Source: Enterococcus sulfureus ATCC 49903
GTDB lineage: Bacteria; Bacillota; Bacilli; Lactobacillales; Enterococcaceae
Assembly: GCF_000407605.1 (NCBI RefSeq)
Contig: NZ_ASWO01000005.1
Location: 186,001 to 250,000, forward strand
DNA: 64,000 nucleotides
Direction of reading: 5' to 3'
The notes under the pieces were generated by a model. It did no database searches. It had not been told where the DNA came from and was given only the letters and a program-made list of their open reading frames with translations. Below are positions 56,598-64,000 of the stretch, in pieces. Position 1 is the first letter of the stretch. Every line of letters starts with the position of its first letter. Both the position numbers and the translations under genes were made by a program.

Positions 56598-58043
56598 ATG
56601 AAAGATGCAACGTATTGGGTAAAGTTATTAAAAGAAAAACAAATTAGCCATCAAGAATTGATTGCACAGTGGATGAAACGAATCGAACAACATCCAGAGC
56701 TCAATGCCTTTGTTTCTCTAGATCCGGAGAAAACGCTAGAGCAGATCAAGCAAAAAAAAGACTGGTTAGATACGCCTTATGCGGGACTACCTATCCCATT
56801 AAAAGTACTTGGTCACACGAAAAAAGGATGGCCAAATACGGCCGCGTCACGTTTATTACTAAATAATCAAGCGCAAAGTACGAGTGCGTTTGTTGACCGA
56901 TTAGAAAAAATCGGGTTTGTTCCATTTGGTCAAACCAACGCGCCAGAATTTGGATTTAAAAATGTAACGGACTCGACGGTGTATGGGGATGCTAAAAACC
57001 CACTGAATCTTGCATATTCTCCAGGAGGATCAAGTGGCGGTGCTGCTGCGGCTGTTGCCGGAAATTTAGTACCGATCGCAAGTGCCAGTGATGGAGGGGG
57101 GTCGATTCGCATTCCTGCGTCATTTACGGGATTGATTGGATTGAAACCCACAAGAGGAACGATGCCGATGGGGCCAAATGAACTTAGGGGATGGCAAGGG
57201 GCCTCGATTGGCTTTGCCATGACGCGTTCGATGCGGGATACGAAAACATTATTTTATTTATTACGTGATCCCAATCAGCCTTCACCCTATCAAGCACCGA
57301 CTGTGGAGTGGACACACCAAGGTCCAAGTGCTAAACGCGCAATGTCTGTTGCAGTTTGTATCGATTCTCCTTTAGGCCATCCGGTAAGTGAAGAAGCAAA
57401 AATTGCAGTGAAAAAAACAGTGGCACAACTTGAAGCATTAGGGCACCATGTAACAGAGATCTCGTATCCGATCGATGGGCTTCAGTTGATTCAAGCATAC
57501 TATCGGATGAATGGTGCAGATACAGCAGCGATGTTTCACGCGATGGAAAAACAAGTCGGACGATCCTTTACGCTAGAAGATATGGAACTGATGACGTGGT
57601 GGATGTATCAATCGGGTAAAAAAATGCCCGCTGCAGAGTATGTATTGTCCTTAGAAGTTTGGGATCAGGCCTTCTTGGAGATGGAAAAGTTATTTACGCA
57701 ATATGATTTATTTTTATCTCCAAGTGCGACAACAACCGCGCCACGCCTTGATCAAGATCTTCAAAGCGATATTATTCGGACACAATTAAAAAATATTGAA
57801 ACGGTTTCGTTTGCGGAGTCAGAGACGATTATCTTCGATATGTTTGCCAAAAGTTTAGCCATCACCCCGTATACACAACTAGCCAATTTAACGGGACAGC
57901 CAGCGATTAGTTTACCAGTCCATTTAACGGCAAACGGATTGCCCATTGGTGTACAATTTATGGCCAGTCGCGGACGTGAAGACCAATTGTTCCAGATAAG
58001 TGATGAATTGGAAGAAACTGGAATTTTCAATACGTATAAATAA
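56598..58043 (+). CDS. Amidase-signature family hydrolase
   Basis: Ser-cisSer-Lys hydrolase of 481 residues. The Lys is in PIPLKVLGH near 76, the cis-Ser in SPGGSSGGAAAA near 144-150, and the nucleophile in SDGGGSIRIPASF near 170-178, all in the expected order, so it should be active. The usual G-(S/T)-D-T/I-G-G-S is DGGGS here, within family range. It is too dissimilar from GatA to be the tRNA amidotransferase in my judgement, and no gatB/gatC lies nearby; the substrate is unknown. The ATG at 56598 is used; GTG at 56589 is the alternative and the ribosome-binding site is weak either way. Confidence 0.85.
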   Translation: MKDATYWVKLLKEKQISHQELIAQWMKRIEQHPELNAFVSLDPEKTLEQIKQKKDWLDTPYAGLPIPLKVLGHTKKGWPNTAASRLLLNNQAQSTSAFVDRLEKIGFVPFGQTNAPEFGFKNVTDSTVYGDAKNPLNLAYSPGGSSGGAAAAVAGNLVPIASASDGGGSIRIPASFTGLIGLKPTRGTMPMGPNELRGWQGASIGFAMTRSMRDTKTLFYLLRDPNQPSPYQAPTVEWTHQGPSAKRAMSVAVCIDSPLGHPVSEEAKIAVKKTVAQLEALGHHVTEISYPIDGLQLIQAYYRMNGADTAAMFHAMEKQVGRSFTLEDMELMTWWMYQSGKKMPAAEYVLSLEVWDQAFLEMEKLFTQYDLFLSPSATTTAPRLDQDLQSDIIRTQLKNIETVSFAESETIIFDMFAKSLAITPYTQLANLTGQPAISLPVHLTANGLPIGVQFMASRGREDQLFQISDELEETGIFNTYK

Positions 58044-58085
58044 ACTAAAAGGGTGTGACAAGAGTCTGTCACACCCTTTAGTTTA
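58042..58085. terminator. Bidirectional terminator after the amidase gene
   Basis: AAACTAAAAGGGTGTGACA pairs with TGTCACACCCTTTAGTTT around AGAGTC. Very strong, and shared with the converging gene. Confidence 0.92.
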
Positions 58086-58622
58086 ATATTCGCCGCTAAA
58101 TACTTTTTTCTCAGGTAGTGGGTAGTCAGCAATCGGCTGACCATCGGCGATTAGTGCTTCTTTAAAATCGGCGATACTAAGATCTAATTTTCGAGATAAG
58201 TCAAAGACGCTGTGCAAGACGTCATGAAAATACATCGAGTTTCCTTGTTCAAAATAGGCTTTGTATTCAGGAGAAGTATTGGCATGGCCTGTTTCTTCTT
58301 GATAGGTTTTTGCTTCTTTTAAATACGTATTAAAGTGTTCGTTGGTATAGTCGACAAAATGATTAAAAATGGCAATAGCTAGACTTAAATCTTTATGCCA
58401 AGAGTCATATGTTTTTTTCGCCAATCCGCCTTGAACTTCAATCAATTCAAAGTTATGATCACGAAGATATTGTGTAATCAACATTTCAGTATTTAACGCA
58501 ATGCCGGTATACGATACTTCATCAAACTCAAAGTGTTTAAGGCTTTCTAGTTCAGTAAGTAAACTTTCTGGTGTGAAATTACGATTTTCGAGACTTTTAT
58601 AAATCTTTTTTTGTTGAAACAT
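58083..58622 (-). CDS. Unrecognised protein, 179 residues
   Basis: I do not recognise this protein. It is soluble and acidic, without signal peptide or membrane helix. Several His and Asp/Glu residues are spread through it (SWHKDLSLAIAIFNHFVDYTNEHFNTYL, FHDVLHSVFDLSRKL), in helices rather than a known metal motif. The ATG at 58622 has GGAGG eight bases upstream. It is a single-gene unit between the amidase gene and the yqeG operon, which runs the other way. Possibly conserved in enterococci, but I cannot confirm it. Confidence 0.7.
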   Translation of the reverse strand: MFQQKKIYKSLENRNFTPESLLTELESLKHFEFDEVSYTGIALNTEMLITQYLRDHNFELIEVQGGLAKKTYDSWHKDLSLAIAIFNHFVDYTNEHFNTYLKEAKTYQEETGHANTSPEYKAYFEQGNSMYFHDVLHSVFDLSRKLDLSIADFKEALIADGQPIADYPLPEKKVFSGEY

Positions 58623-58759
58623 TTGACCAACCTCCAATAAACTTATTTTGTATAGGTATATTATAAAACAATTGAATACAGAATGGAAAAGATATCGCTA
58701 GCTTGATTTGGTCTTCATGAGAATTGGTCACATATCTTTTATTTTCGTGTTTTTTCATG

Positions 58760-58765
58760 TATAAT
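58760..58765 (+). promoter_or_regulatory. -10 of the yqeG operon
   Basis: Perfect TATAAT, preceded by ATG; -35 weak (AT-rich). Confidence 0.55.
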
Positions 58766-58773
58766 CGAAGGTT

Positions 58774-58805
58774 GAGGAGTACTGATCAGGACTCCTTCAT
58801 TTTTT
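58774..58805 (+). terminator. Hairpin in the yqeG leader
   Basis: GAGGAGT pairs with ACTCCTTC-side sequence (58775-58780 with 58791-58796) and is followed by CATTTTTT. It lies downstream of the promoter and directly before the yqeG ribosome-binding site, so it may attenuate the operon. Confidence 0.5.
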
Positions 58806-58821
58806 GACTAAAGGAGAATAT

Positions 58822-59349
58822 ATGTTTTCAAATTTTAAACCAACATGGATGGTAGATGCTATTTATAAAATCACTCCTGAACAATTGCAAACACATGGGA
58901 TCAAAGCGGTATTGACAGATCTTGACAATACCTTGATTGCATGGAACAATCCTGAAGGAACAATCGAACTGCAACAATGGTTATTGACGTTGAAAAAAGC
59001 GGGCATTCCGGTTATCGTGGTATCGAATAATAACGAAGAACGTGTGCGCTATGCGGTAGAGCGATTTGATATCGATTTTGTAGCGCGAGCATTAAAACCA
59101 CTAGGTAAAGGAATTCGAGAAGGTGTACGTCGTTTAAATCTATCAAAAGATGAAGTAGTTATGGTAGGCGATCAGATTATGACGGACGTTCGAGCAGCCA
59201 ATCGCGTGGGTGTGAGAAGTATTTTAGTAAAACCGATTATTGATACTGACAGTTGGAAAACTCAATTTAATCGTTTGTGTGAACGACAAATCATGCGTTA
59301 CTTACAAAAGAAAAATCCAGAAATGGTATGGCAAGGAGAAATAACATGA
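58822..59349 (+). CDS. yqeG: YqeG family HAD IIIA-type phosphatase
   Basis: HAD-superfamily phosphatase of 175 residues. The nucleophile motif DLDNTLIAW is at about 34-42 (first Asp), motif II is VVSNNNEERV and motif III/IV is KPLGKG then MVGDQIMTDVRAANR. It is always next to yqeH in Firmicutes. The ATG at 58822 follows AAGGAG; the longer frame starts at a TTG before that site. It overlaps yqeH by four bases. Substrate unknown; relatives act on phosphatidylglycerophosphate, but this is not certain for YqeG. Confidence 0.9.
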   Translation: MFSNFKPTWMVDAIYKITPEQLQTHGIKAVLTDLDNTLIAWNNPEGTIELQQWLLTLKKAGIPVIVVSNNNEERVRYAVERFDIDFVARALKPLGKGIREGVRRLNLSKDEVVMVGDQIMTDVRAANRVGVRSILVKPIIDTDSWKTQFNRLCERQIMRYLQKKNPEMVWQGEIT

Positions 59350-60455
59350 ATGAAGAATGGCAATGTATTGGGTGTGGCGTCCACATCCAAACAAGCGAAC
59401 CAGATCAATTAGGCTATACGCCAAAAGCTGCTTTTGAACGTGGAGTTGAATCTGGGGAATTGTATTGTCAACGTTGTTTTCGCTTAAGACATTACAACGA
59501 TATCCAAGATGTTTCGTTAACAGACGATGATTTCTTACGATTATTGAATGAAATCGGGACAGAAGACGCGTTGATTGTCAATGTGGTCGACATTTTTGAT
59601 TTTAATGGATCATTAATCCCAGGATTGCATCGTTTTGTAGGAGACAACCCGGTATTACTAGTGGGCAATAAACTAGATGTATTACCAAAATCATTGAAAC
59701 CATCAAAAATGATTCAGTGGATGCGTGAACGTGCGCATGAAGAAGGCTTGCGTCCGATCGATGTGAAATTGACGAGTGCCAAAAAAGCTTCAGACATTGA
59801 ATCTTTACTTGAAACGATCGAAACGTATCGTAAGGGTCGCGATGTGTATGTAGTTGGAGTAACAAATGTTGGGAAATCAACGTTGATCAACCAAATTATC
59901 CGCCAAACTGCAGGAGTAAAAGAAGTGATTACGACTTCACGTTTTCCAGGGACAACGTTAGATAAAATCGAAATTCCTTTAGAAGACGGTCACTTTTTGA
60001 TCGATACACCTGGGATTATTCATCGCCATCAAATGGCACATTATCTAGGGAAAAAAGATTTGAAAATCATTGCGCCTCAAAAAGAAATCAAGCCTAAGAC
60101 CTATCAATTAAATGCAGAGCAAACTTTATTTTTAGGCGGATTAGCACGTTTTGATTATATTCAAGGAGAGCGTAGTTCATTTACCGTGTATACGGCAAAT
60201 GATCTTGATTTACATCGGACAAAATTAGAAAAAGCAACAGCGTTTTATGAAAAACATGTAGGCGGATTGCTTCAGCCACCACGCCCAGATGAAGTAGCTG
60301 AATTTCCAGAACTTGTACGTTTTGAATTTTCGATCAAAGAACGTACAGATATCGTATTTGCTGGACTTGGTTGGATTACCGTTACCAATCCTGGTGTAGT
60401 TGCCGGTTGGGCGCCAAAAGGTGTCGATGTTATCAAGCGAAAAGCGTTAATTTAA
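59346..60455 (+). CDS. yqeH: Ribosome biogenesis GTPase YqeH
   Basis: Circularly permuted GTPase needed for 30S subunit assembly. 369 residues. An N-terminal zinc finger (C7-x2-C10 and C41-x2-C44) is followed by the permuted GTPase with G4 (VGNKLDVLP) before G1 (GVTNVGKST) and G3 (DTPG); the C-terminal third is a TRAP-like RNA-binding region. Permuted order is plainly visible. It starts inside the yqeG stop (ATGA), and yhbY follows ten bases later. Confidence 0.95.
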   Translation: MNEEWQCIGCGVHIQTSEPDQLGYTPKAAFERGVESGELYCQRCFRLRHYNDIQDVSLTDDDFLRLLNEIGTEDALIVNVVDIFDFNGSLIPGLHRFVGDNPVLLVGNKLDVLPKSLKPSKMIQWMRERAHEEGLRPIDVKLTSAKKASDIESLLETIETYRKGRDVYVVGVTNVGKSTLINQIIRQTAGVKEVITTSRFPGTTLDKIEIPLEDGHFLIDTPGIIHRHQMAHYLGKKDLKIIAPQKEIKPKTYQLNAEQTLFLGGLARFDYIQGERSSFTVYTANDLDLHRTKLEKATAFYEKHVGGLLQPPRPDEVAEFPELVRFEFSIKERTDIVFAGLGWITVTNPGVVAGWAPKGVDVIKRKALI

Positions 60456-60465
60456 GGAGACGAAT

Positions 60466-60777
60466 ATGGAATTAAAAGGAAAACAAAAACGTGTATTAAG
60501 AAGTAAAGCGCATCATATGAACCCGATTTTTCAAGTGGGAAAAGGCGGCGTTAATGAAGCGATGATCATTCAAATCGGGGAAGCACTAGAAAAAAGAGAA
60601 TTATTTAAAATCTCATTATTACAAAATACAGACGAGTTACCTGAAGAAGTAGCAGAAACATTAGAAGAAGCACTGGATTGTAATGTAGTGCAAATTATTG
60701 GTCGTGTATTGGTGGTCTTTAAACCTTCACGTAACGAAAAATACCAAAAGATTTCTCAAGAAATCAAAAGCTTATAA
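60466..60777 (+). CDS. yhbY: YhbY/CRM-domain RNA-binding protein
   Basis: Single CRM-domain protein of 103 residues that binds pre-50S particles. Family pattern: LKGKQKRVLRSKAHHMNPIFQVGKGG near 2-27 (GKGG is the GxxG RNA loop), then a helix and a basic C-terminus. AAGGAG lies before the ATG. It sits between yqeH and nadD, the usual place in Firmicutes. Confidence 0.93.
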   Translation: MELKGKQKRVLRSKAHHMNPIFQVGKGGVNEAMIIQIGEALEKRELFKISLLQNTDELPEEVAETLEEALDCNVVQIIGRVLVVFKPSRNEKYQKISQEIKSL

Positions 60778-60791
60778 AAGGAGAATCGCGA

Positions 60792-61421
60792 ATGTATTCA
60801 GCACTATGGACGCATTCGCAAGTTCAACCAGTGATCAAGTCGACATCATCTAGAAAGCAAGTTGGGATTTTAGGTGGCAATTTCAACCCTGTTCATCTTG
60901 CGCACTTAACGGTGGCTGATCAAGTCGGGCATGCTCTAGGATTAGATCAAGTATACCTTATGCCCGAAGCGATTCCACCACATGTGGATACGAAAACAAC
61001 GATTGATGCAAAGCACCGTTTGGCGATGCTAGAACTTGCGATTGCAGAAAATGATTTGTTAGCTATTGAACCTTTTGAATTGAATCAAGGTGGCGTTAAT
61101 TATACCTATGAGACGATGCGTCAATTAATAAAGGATCATCCAGATACGGATTATTATTTTATTATTGGCGGCGATATGGTCGAGTATTTACCAAAATGGA
61201 AGAATATCGATGAATTGATTCAATTGGTCCATTTTGTGGGGATCAAACGTCCAGGATATAAAACCACATCTGATTATCCAATCATTTGGATCGATGTACC
61301 GCTACTAGACATTAGTTCGAGTATGCTACGAAAAAAAATCAAAGAAGGTTGTTCAACGAACTACCTTTTACCACAAGCTGTAAAAGCGTATATCGAGAAA
61401 GAAGGACTGTACCTTGACTAA
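60792..61421 (+). CDS. nadD: Nicotinate-nucleotide adenylyltransferase
   Basis: Adds AMP to nicotinate mononucleotide in NAD synthesis. 209 residues. The nucleotidyltransferase motif is GILGGNFNPVHLAHL near 25-39 (family G-x-F-N-P-x-H-x-x-H), and the C-terminal ISSSMLRKKI near 174-183 matches the ISSTxIR motif. About 20 residues precede the core, as in other enterococcal NadD. The final bases overlap the yqeK start. Confidence 0.94.
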   Translation: MYSALWTHSQVQPVIKSTSSRKQVGILGGNFNPVHLAHLTVADQVGHALGLDQVYLMPEAIPPHVDTKTTIDAKHRLAMLELAIAENDLLAIEPFELNQGGVNYTYETMRQLIKDHPDTDYYFIIGGDMVEYLPKWKNIDELIQLVHFVGIKRPGYKTTSDYPIIWIDVPLLDISSSMLRKKIKEGCSTNYLLPQAVKAYIEKEGLYLD

Positions 61422-62004
61422 CTGGCAAGAATACGAGCAAACGACACGCAGGTTTTTAATAGAGCAAGTAAAAGCGCACGTGAGTCCAAAACGTTGGCAG
61501 CATATTTTAGGTGTCGAAGAAAGTGCACTTGAACTGGCTAAACGCTATCAAGTCGATTTGGTTCAAGCAAGCAGTGCAGCGTTAGTACATGATTATGCAA
61601 AAGAGTGTTCAGATGAAGTATTTTTAGAGGCGATTGATACGTATCAACTTGATCCGGAATTGAAACAGTGGACGAATGAGATTTGGCATGGCATCGTGGG
61701 TGCTGAATTGATTCGTCGTGACTTAAAGATTGAAGATGAAGCAGTTTTGGAGGCAGTTCGTGTGCATACAACAGGTGCCAAAGAGATGTCACCATTGTCA
61801 CAAGTGTTGTATGTAGCAGATTATATTGAACCAAATCGTCAATTTCCTGGCGTTAACGAAGCGAGAGAACTTGCGAAACAAGATTTAACAGCGGCCGTAG
61901 CCTATGAAACTAAGCATACATTAGCGTTTTTGATTCAAAAAGAAGTGCCGATTTATCCCAAAACCATTGAAACTTATAATAGTTGGGTTGCCAAGCGCAC
62001 CTAA
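61414..62004 (+). CDS. yqeK: YqeK, HD-domain Ap4A hydrolase
   Basis: HD-superfamily protein of 196 residues; characterised relatives split Ap4A symmetrically to ADP. The metal motif is seen as HILGVEESALEL with H near 30, VHDYAKE near 65-71 and WHGIVGAELI near 92. It starts at a TTG (61414) that overlaps the nadD stop, with AAGAAGGA before it. The neighbours nadD and rsfS are standard. Confidence 0.92.
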   Translation: MTNWQEYEQTTRRFLIEQVKAHVSPKRWQHILGVEESALELAKRYQVDLVQASSAALVHDYAKECSDEVFLEAIDTYQLDPELKQWTNEIWHGIVGAELIRRDLKIEDEAVLEAVRVHTTGAKEMSPLSQVLYVADYIEPNRQFPGVNEARELAKQDLTAAVAYETKHTLAFLIQKEVPIYPKTIETYNSWVAKRT

Positions 62005-62013
62005 GGAGGACCT

Positions 62014-62373
62014 ATGAAAGAAAGTAAAGAAATTTTAGAATTAGTAGTAAAAGCAGCAGATGCAAAACGTGCAGAAGATATCGTCGCATTAGATGTCCAA
62101 AACGTTTCGTTACTTGCCGATTATTTTGTGATTTGTTCTGGAACGAACGAACGTCAAATCCAAGCAATCGTGAACGAAGTGGTTGATCAAGCTGAACAAG
62201 CACAAATTGAAGTCAAACGAATCGAAGGAAAAGATTCTGCAAAATGGATCTTAATTGATTTAAACGATGTTATCGTTCATGTATTTAGCCAAACAGAACG
62301 TGATTTTTATAATTTAGAAAAACTGTGGTCAGATGCACCTTACGCACCGATCAACGATTGGATCGATGCATAG
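62014..62373 (+). CDS. rsfS: Ribosomal silencing factor RsfS
   Basis: Binds uL14 on the 50S subunit and blocks subunit joining under nutrient stress. 119 residues. It shows the DUF143 core ALDVQNVSLLADYFVICSGTNERQIQAI near 29-56 (V-S-x-x-A-D-Y-F-V-I-x-S-G) and WILIDLNDVIVHVFSQTERDFYNLEKLW near the end. AAGGAGG precedes the ATG. The stop overlaps the next gene's GTG by one base. Confidence 0.95.
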   Translation: MKESKEILELVVKAADAKRAEDIVALDVQNVSLLADYFVICSGTNERQIQAIVNEVVDQAEQAQIEVKRIEGKDSAKWILIDLNDVIVHVFSQTERDFYNLEKLWSDAPYAPINDWIDA

Positions 62374-63101
62374 TGGCTTATGAAACGTTTGCTTTTGTTT
62401 ATGATGAAGTGATGGATACGGCTTTGTATCAACGTTGGTTGGATTTTTCGATGCGTCATTTAGGCGATCGGAAAAAAATCTTAGAACTAGCTTGTGGTAC
62501 GGGAGCATTAGCCGTTAAATTTGCGAAACAAGGTTTTGATGTGACAGCGCTAGATTTATCAGAAGAAATGCTGATGATTGCCTCTCAACGAGCGCAAGAA
62601 GAAGAAACCTCGATCCAACTCGTTGCTGGAGATATGTTAGATCTAACGGATGTTGGGACGTATCAAGCTGTAACGTGTTTTTCAGACTCATTGTGCTACA
62701 TGCCAAATGAGATGGATGTACAGCAAGTATTTGATGGCGTATATGGTATTTTAGAAGAAGAAGGGACCTTTATTTTTGATGTTCATTCGACGTATCAAAT
62801 CGATGAAGTGTTCCCAGATTACAACTATCACTACCAAACGGATGAATTTGCCTTTTTATGGGAAAGTTATCAAGGAGAACATCCACATAGTATTGAACAC
62901 TTTCTGACTTTTTTTGTGCAAGAAGAGGATGGAAAGTTTGTTCGTGAAGATGAGTTACATCAAGAGCGTACGTACTCACTAGATGCCTATCAACTAATGT
63001 TAGAAAATGCTGGATTTGCGAAAATCGATGTATTTGCTGATTTTATTGATAGTGCGCCAAATGAAAAGAGTCGTCGTTGGTTTTTTGTTTGTCATAAATA
63101 A
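62373..63101 (+). CDS. yqeM: YqeM-type class I SAM methyltransferase
   Basis: Predicted SAM-dependent methyltransferase of 242 residues. It begins MAYETFAFVYDEVMD (typical for this group), has the SAM loop ILELACGTGALAVKFA near 38-53, ALDLSEEML (acidic loop) and GDMLDLT. Position after rsfS is that of B. subtilis yqeM. The substrate is unknown. It starts at GTG 62373 within the rsfS stop; longer starts lie inside rsfS. A terminator ends the operon. Confidence 0.88.
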   Translation: MAYETFAFVYDEVMDTALYQRWLDFSMRHLGDRKKILELACGTGALAVKFAKQGFDVTALDLSEEMLMIASQRAQEEETSIQLVAGDMLDLTDVGTYQAVTCFSDSLCYMPNEMDVQQVFDGVYGILEEEGTFIFDVHSTYQIDEVFPDYNYHYQTDEFAFLWESYQGEHPHSIEHFLTFFVQEEDGKFVREDELHQERTYSLDAYQLMLENAGFAKIDVFADFIDSAPNEKSRRWFFVCHK

Positions 63102-63102
63102 G

Positions 63103-63140
63103 AAAAAGAGTGTTCAGGAAATCCTGAGTGCTCTTTTTTT
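63103..63140 (+). terminator. Terminator after yqeM
   Basis: AGAG(T)G(T)TCAGGA pairs with TCCTGA(G)(T)GCTCT around AA, long T run. Confidence 0.85.
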
Positions 63141-63159
63141 GAAATGAAAGGTGAAGAAG

Positions 63160-64000
63160 ATGAAAGTTTGTGGTTTGATTGTGGAGTATAATCCCTTTCA
63201 TAATGGACATGCTTATCATGCACAACAAGCGCGTGATAAAACACAAGCCGATGTCGTGATCGCTGTGATGTCAGGAAATTTTTTGCAACGTGGCGAACTT
63301 GCGATTACGGATAAATGGACGCGTGCAAAGATCGCCGCACAATATGGAGTGGATCTTGTGATTGAACTACCCGTGTATCACGCAGTTCAACCAGCTGATT
63401 TCTTTGCTCAAGGAGCAATTGACATGTTATTTGCGTTAGGATGCGATGTGGTCTGTTTTGGCACGGATGAATACGATGTGTTCGACTATGAAGCATATGG
63501 TGCATTTTATCAAAAAAATCGTCCAGAAATCGAAAAACGAGTCGCAGCGATTACATCGCCCGAGTGGACATATGCTAAAAAAATGATTCATGTGTTAACT
63601 CAACTCGATCCTAAGCTAAATTTTGATGAGACAAAGCCGAATCATATCTTAGCCTTGAGTTATGCCAAAGCGAATGCGGCATTACCTAAACCAATGGGGT
63701 TAGTCTCGATCACCAGACGTGAAGCACAATATCATGATGAACAGATAGTAGGAACAATTGCAAGTGCCACTGCGATTCGACGAGCAGTATTAACGAATCA
63801 AACCGTAGCTACCGTCGTGCCTGTTGAGATGGATCAAGCGCTACTAAGCCGAACATTAATTGATTGGGAACGGGCATATCCTTTTTTACGGTACCGTATA
63901 GTAAGTACGCCAATTGAGATCTTATCAACCTATTACCAAGTCAATGAAGGTATTGCGCACTTATTTGTACAAGTAGCGACACGAGCAAATTCGTTTAAAG
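63160..64000 (+). CDS. tmcAL: tRNA(Met) cytidine acetate ligase TmcAL (YlbM), partial at right edge
   Basis: Open to the right edge, 280 codons visible of about 390 expected. It makes N4-acetylcytidine at the wobble base of elongator tRNA-Met from acetate and ATP. The nucleotidyltransferase-like start GLIVEYNPFHNGHAYH (about 5-20, H-x-G-H motif) and SGNFLQRGELAI are diagnostic, as are VVCFGTDE and SATAIRRAV. The ATG at 63160 follows AAAGGTGAAG. Despite a terminator before it, it is near yqeM as in many Firmicutes. Confidence 0.92.
   Translation, partial: MKVCGLIVEYNPFHNGHAYHAQQARDKTQADVVIAVMSGNFLQRGELAITDKWTRAKIAAQYGVDLVIELPVYHAVQPADFFAQGAIDMLFALGCDVVCFGTDEYDVFDYEAYGAFYQKNRPEIEKRVAAITSPEWTYAKKMIHVLTQLDPKLNFDETKPNHILALSYAKANAALPKPMGLVSITRREAQYHDEQIVGTIASATAIRRAVLTNQTVATVVPVEMDQALLSRTLIDWERAYPFLRYRIVSTPIEILSTYYQVNEGIAHLFVQVATRANSFK

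Overview
The window is a 64-kb piece of a low-GC Gram-positive chromosome. Gene content and order match the Lactobacillales, most closely Enterococcus and relatives: the order rpsB-tsf-pyrH-frr, then uppS-cdsA-eep/rseP-proS-polC; a DUF1827 gene beside clpE; ptsHI; a bgsA/bgsB-type glycolipid pair; and a FabT-controlled fab/acc operon. The species assignment is inference. I see no rRNA or tRNA gene, CRISPR array, insertion sequence, prophage or plasmid gene. This is core chromosome with one small decayed patch (about 22.7-23.2 kb).

Layout. 0-3 kb: the tail of a LacI-type regulator, then tsaB, two RimI-like acetyltransferases and tsaD (t6A tRNA modification). 2.9-5.4 kb: argS behind an arginine T-box (specifier CGC), convergent with argR, which has a candidate ARG box at its own start. 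5.4-18.2 kb: translation, lipid and replication genes rpsB, tsf, pyrH, frr, uppS, cdsA, rseP, proS and polC. 18.2-22.7 kb: rlmCD, recX, mutY, ntdP and a GNAT enzyme. 22.7-23.2 kb: a decayed isochorismatase-family gene. 23.2-29.7 kb: a split ThrE exporter, then aminopeptidase C, a C69 dipeptidase, an amino-acid permease and an orphan protein. 29.7-37.3 kb: TetR/YhgE, BioY with a BirA-type operator shared with a divergent CHY zinc-finger gene, a YdjM-like hydrolase, an AI-2E-family protein and a CorC-type protein. 37.4-47.7 kb: prfC, DUF1827, clpE with a CtsR operator, ptsHI, two glycolipid glycosyltransferases, a beta-hydroxyacid dehydrogenase and a YkuJ-like gene. 47.8-56.5 kb: fabT-fabH-acpP-fabD-fabG-fabF-accB-fabZ-accC-accD-accA. 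56.6-58.6 kb: an amidase and an unknown gene. 58.7-64 kb: yqeG-yqeH-yhbY-nadD-yqeK-rsfS-yqeM and the start of tmcAL (ribosome assembly, NAD and tRNA modification).

How the genes work together. Biotin links BioY import to AccB/AccC, and acetyl-CoA carboxylase feeds the FabT-regulated fatty-acid pathway. That pathway supplies CdsA and the glycolipid transferases. The peptidases and permease form a peptide/amino-acid module beside an exporter. Regulation readable from the DNA includes a T-box, an ARG box, a BirA box, a CtsR box, a double FabT box, a TetR palindrome, and many extended -10 promoters of the form TGNTATAAT.

Most notable points: (1) the protein at the proS position keeps the ProRS scaffold but has lost many residues normally invariant for proline and ATP binding; (2) the fab operon lacks an enoyl-ACP reductase gene where enterococci usually carry fabK, and a strong hairpin sits there instead; (3) the BirA box lies between bioY and an uncharacterised CHY zinc-finger gene; (4) ArgR has Phe in place of an Asp in its arginine-binding motif; (5) a perfect palindrome of unknown ownership overlaps the promoter of the YkuJ-like gene.
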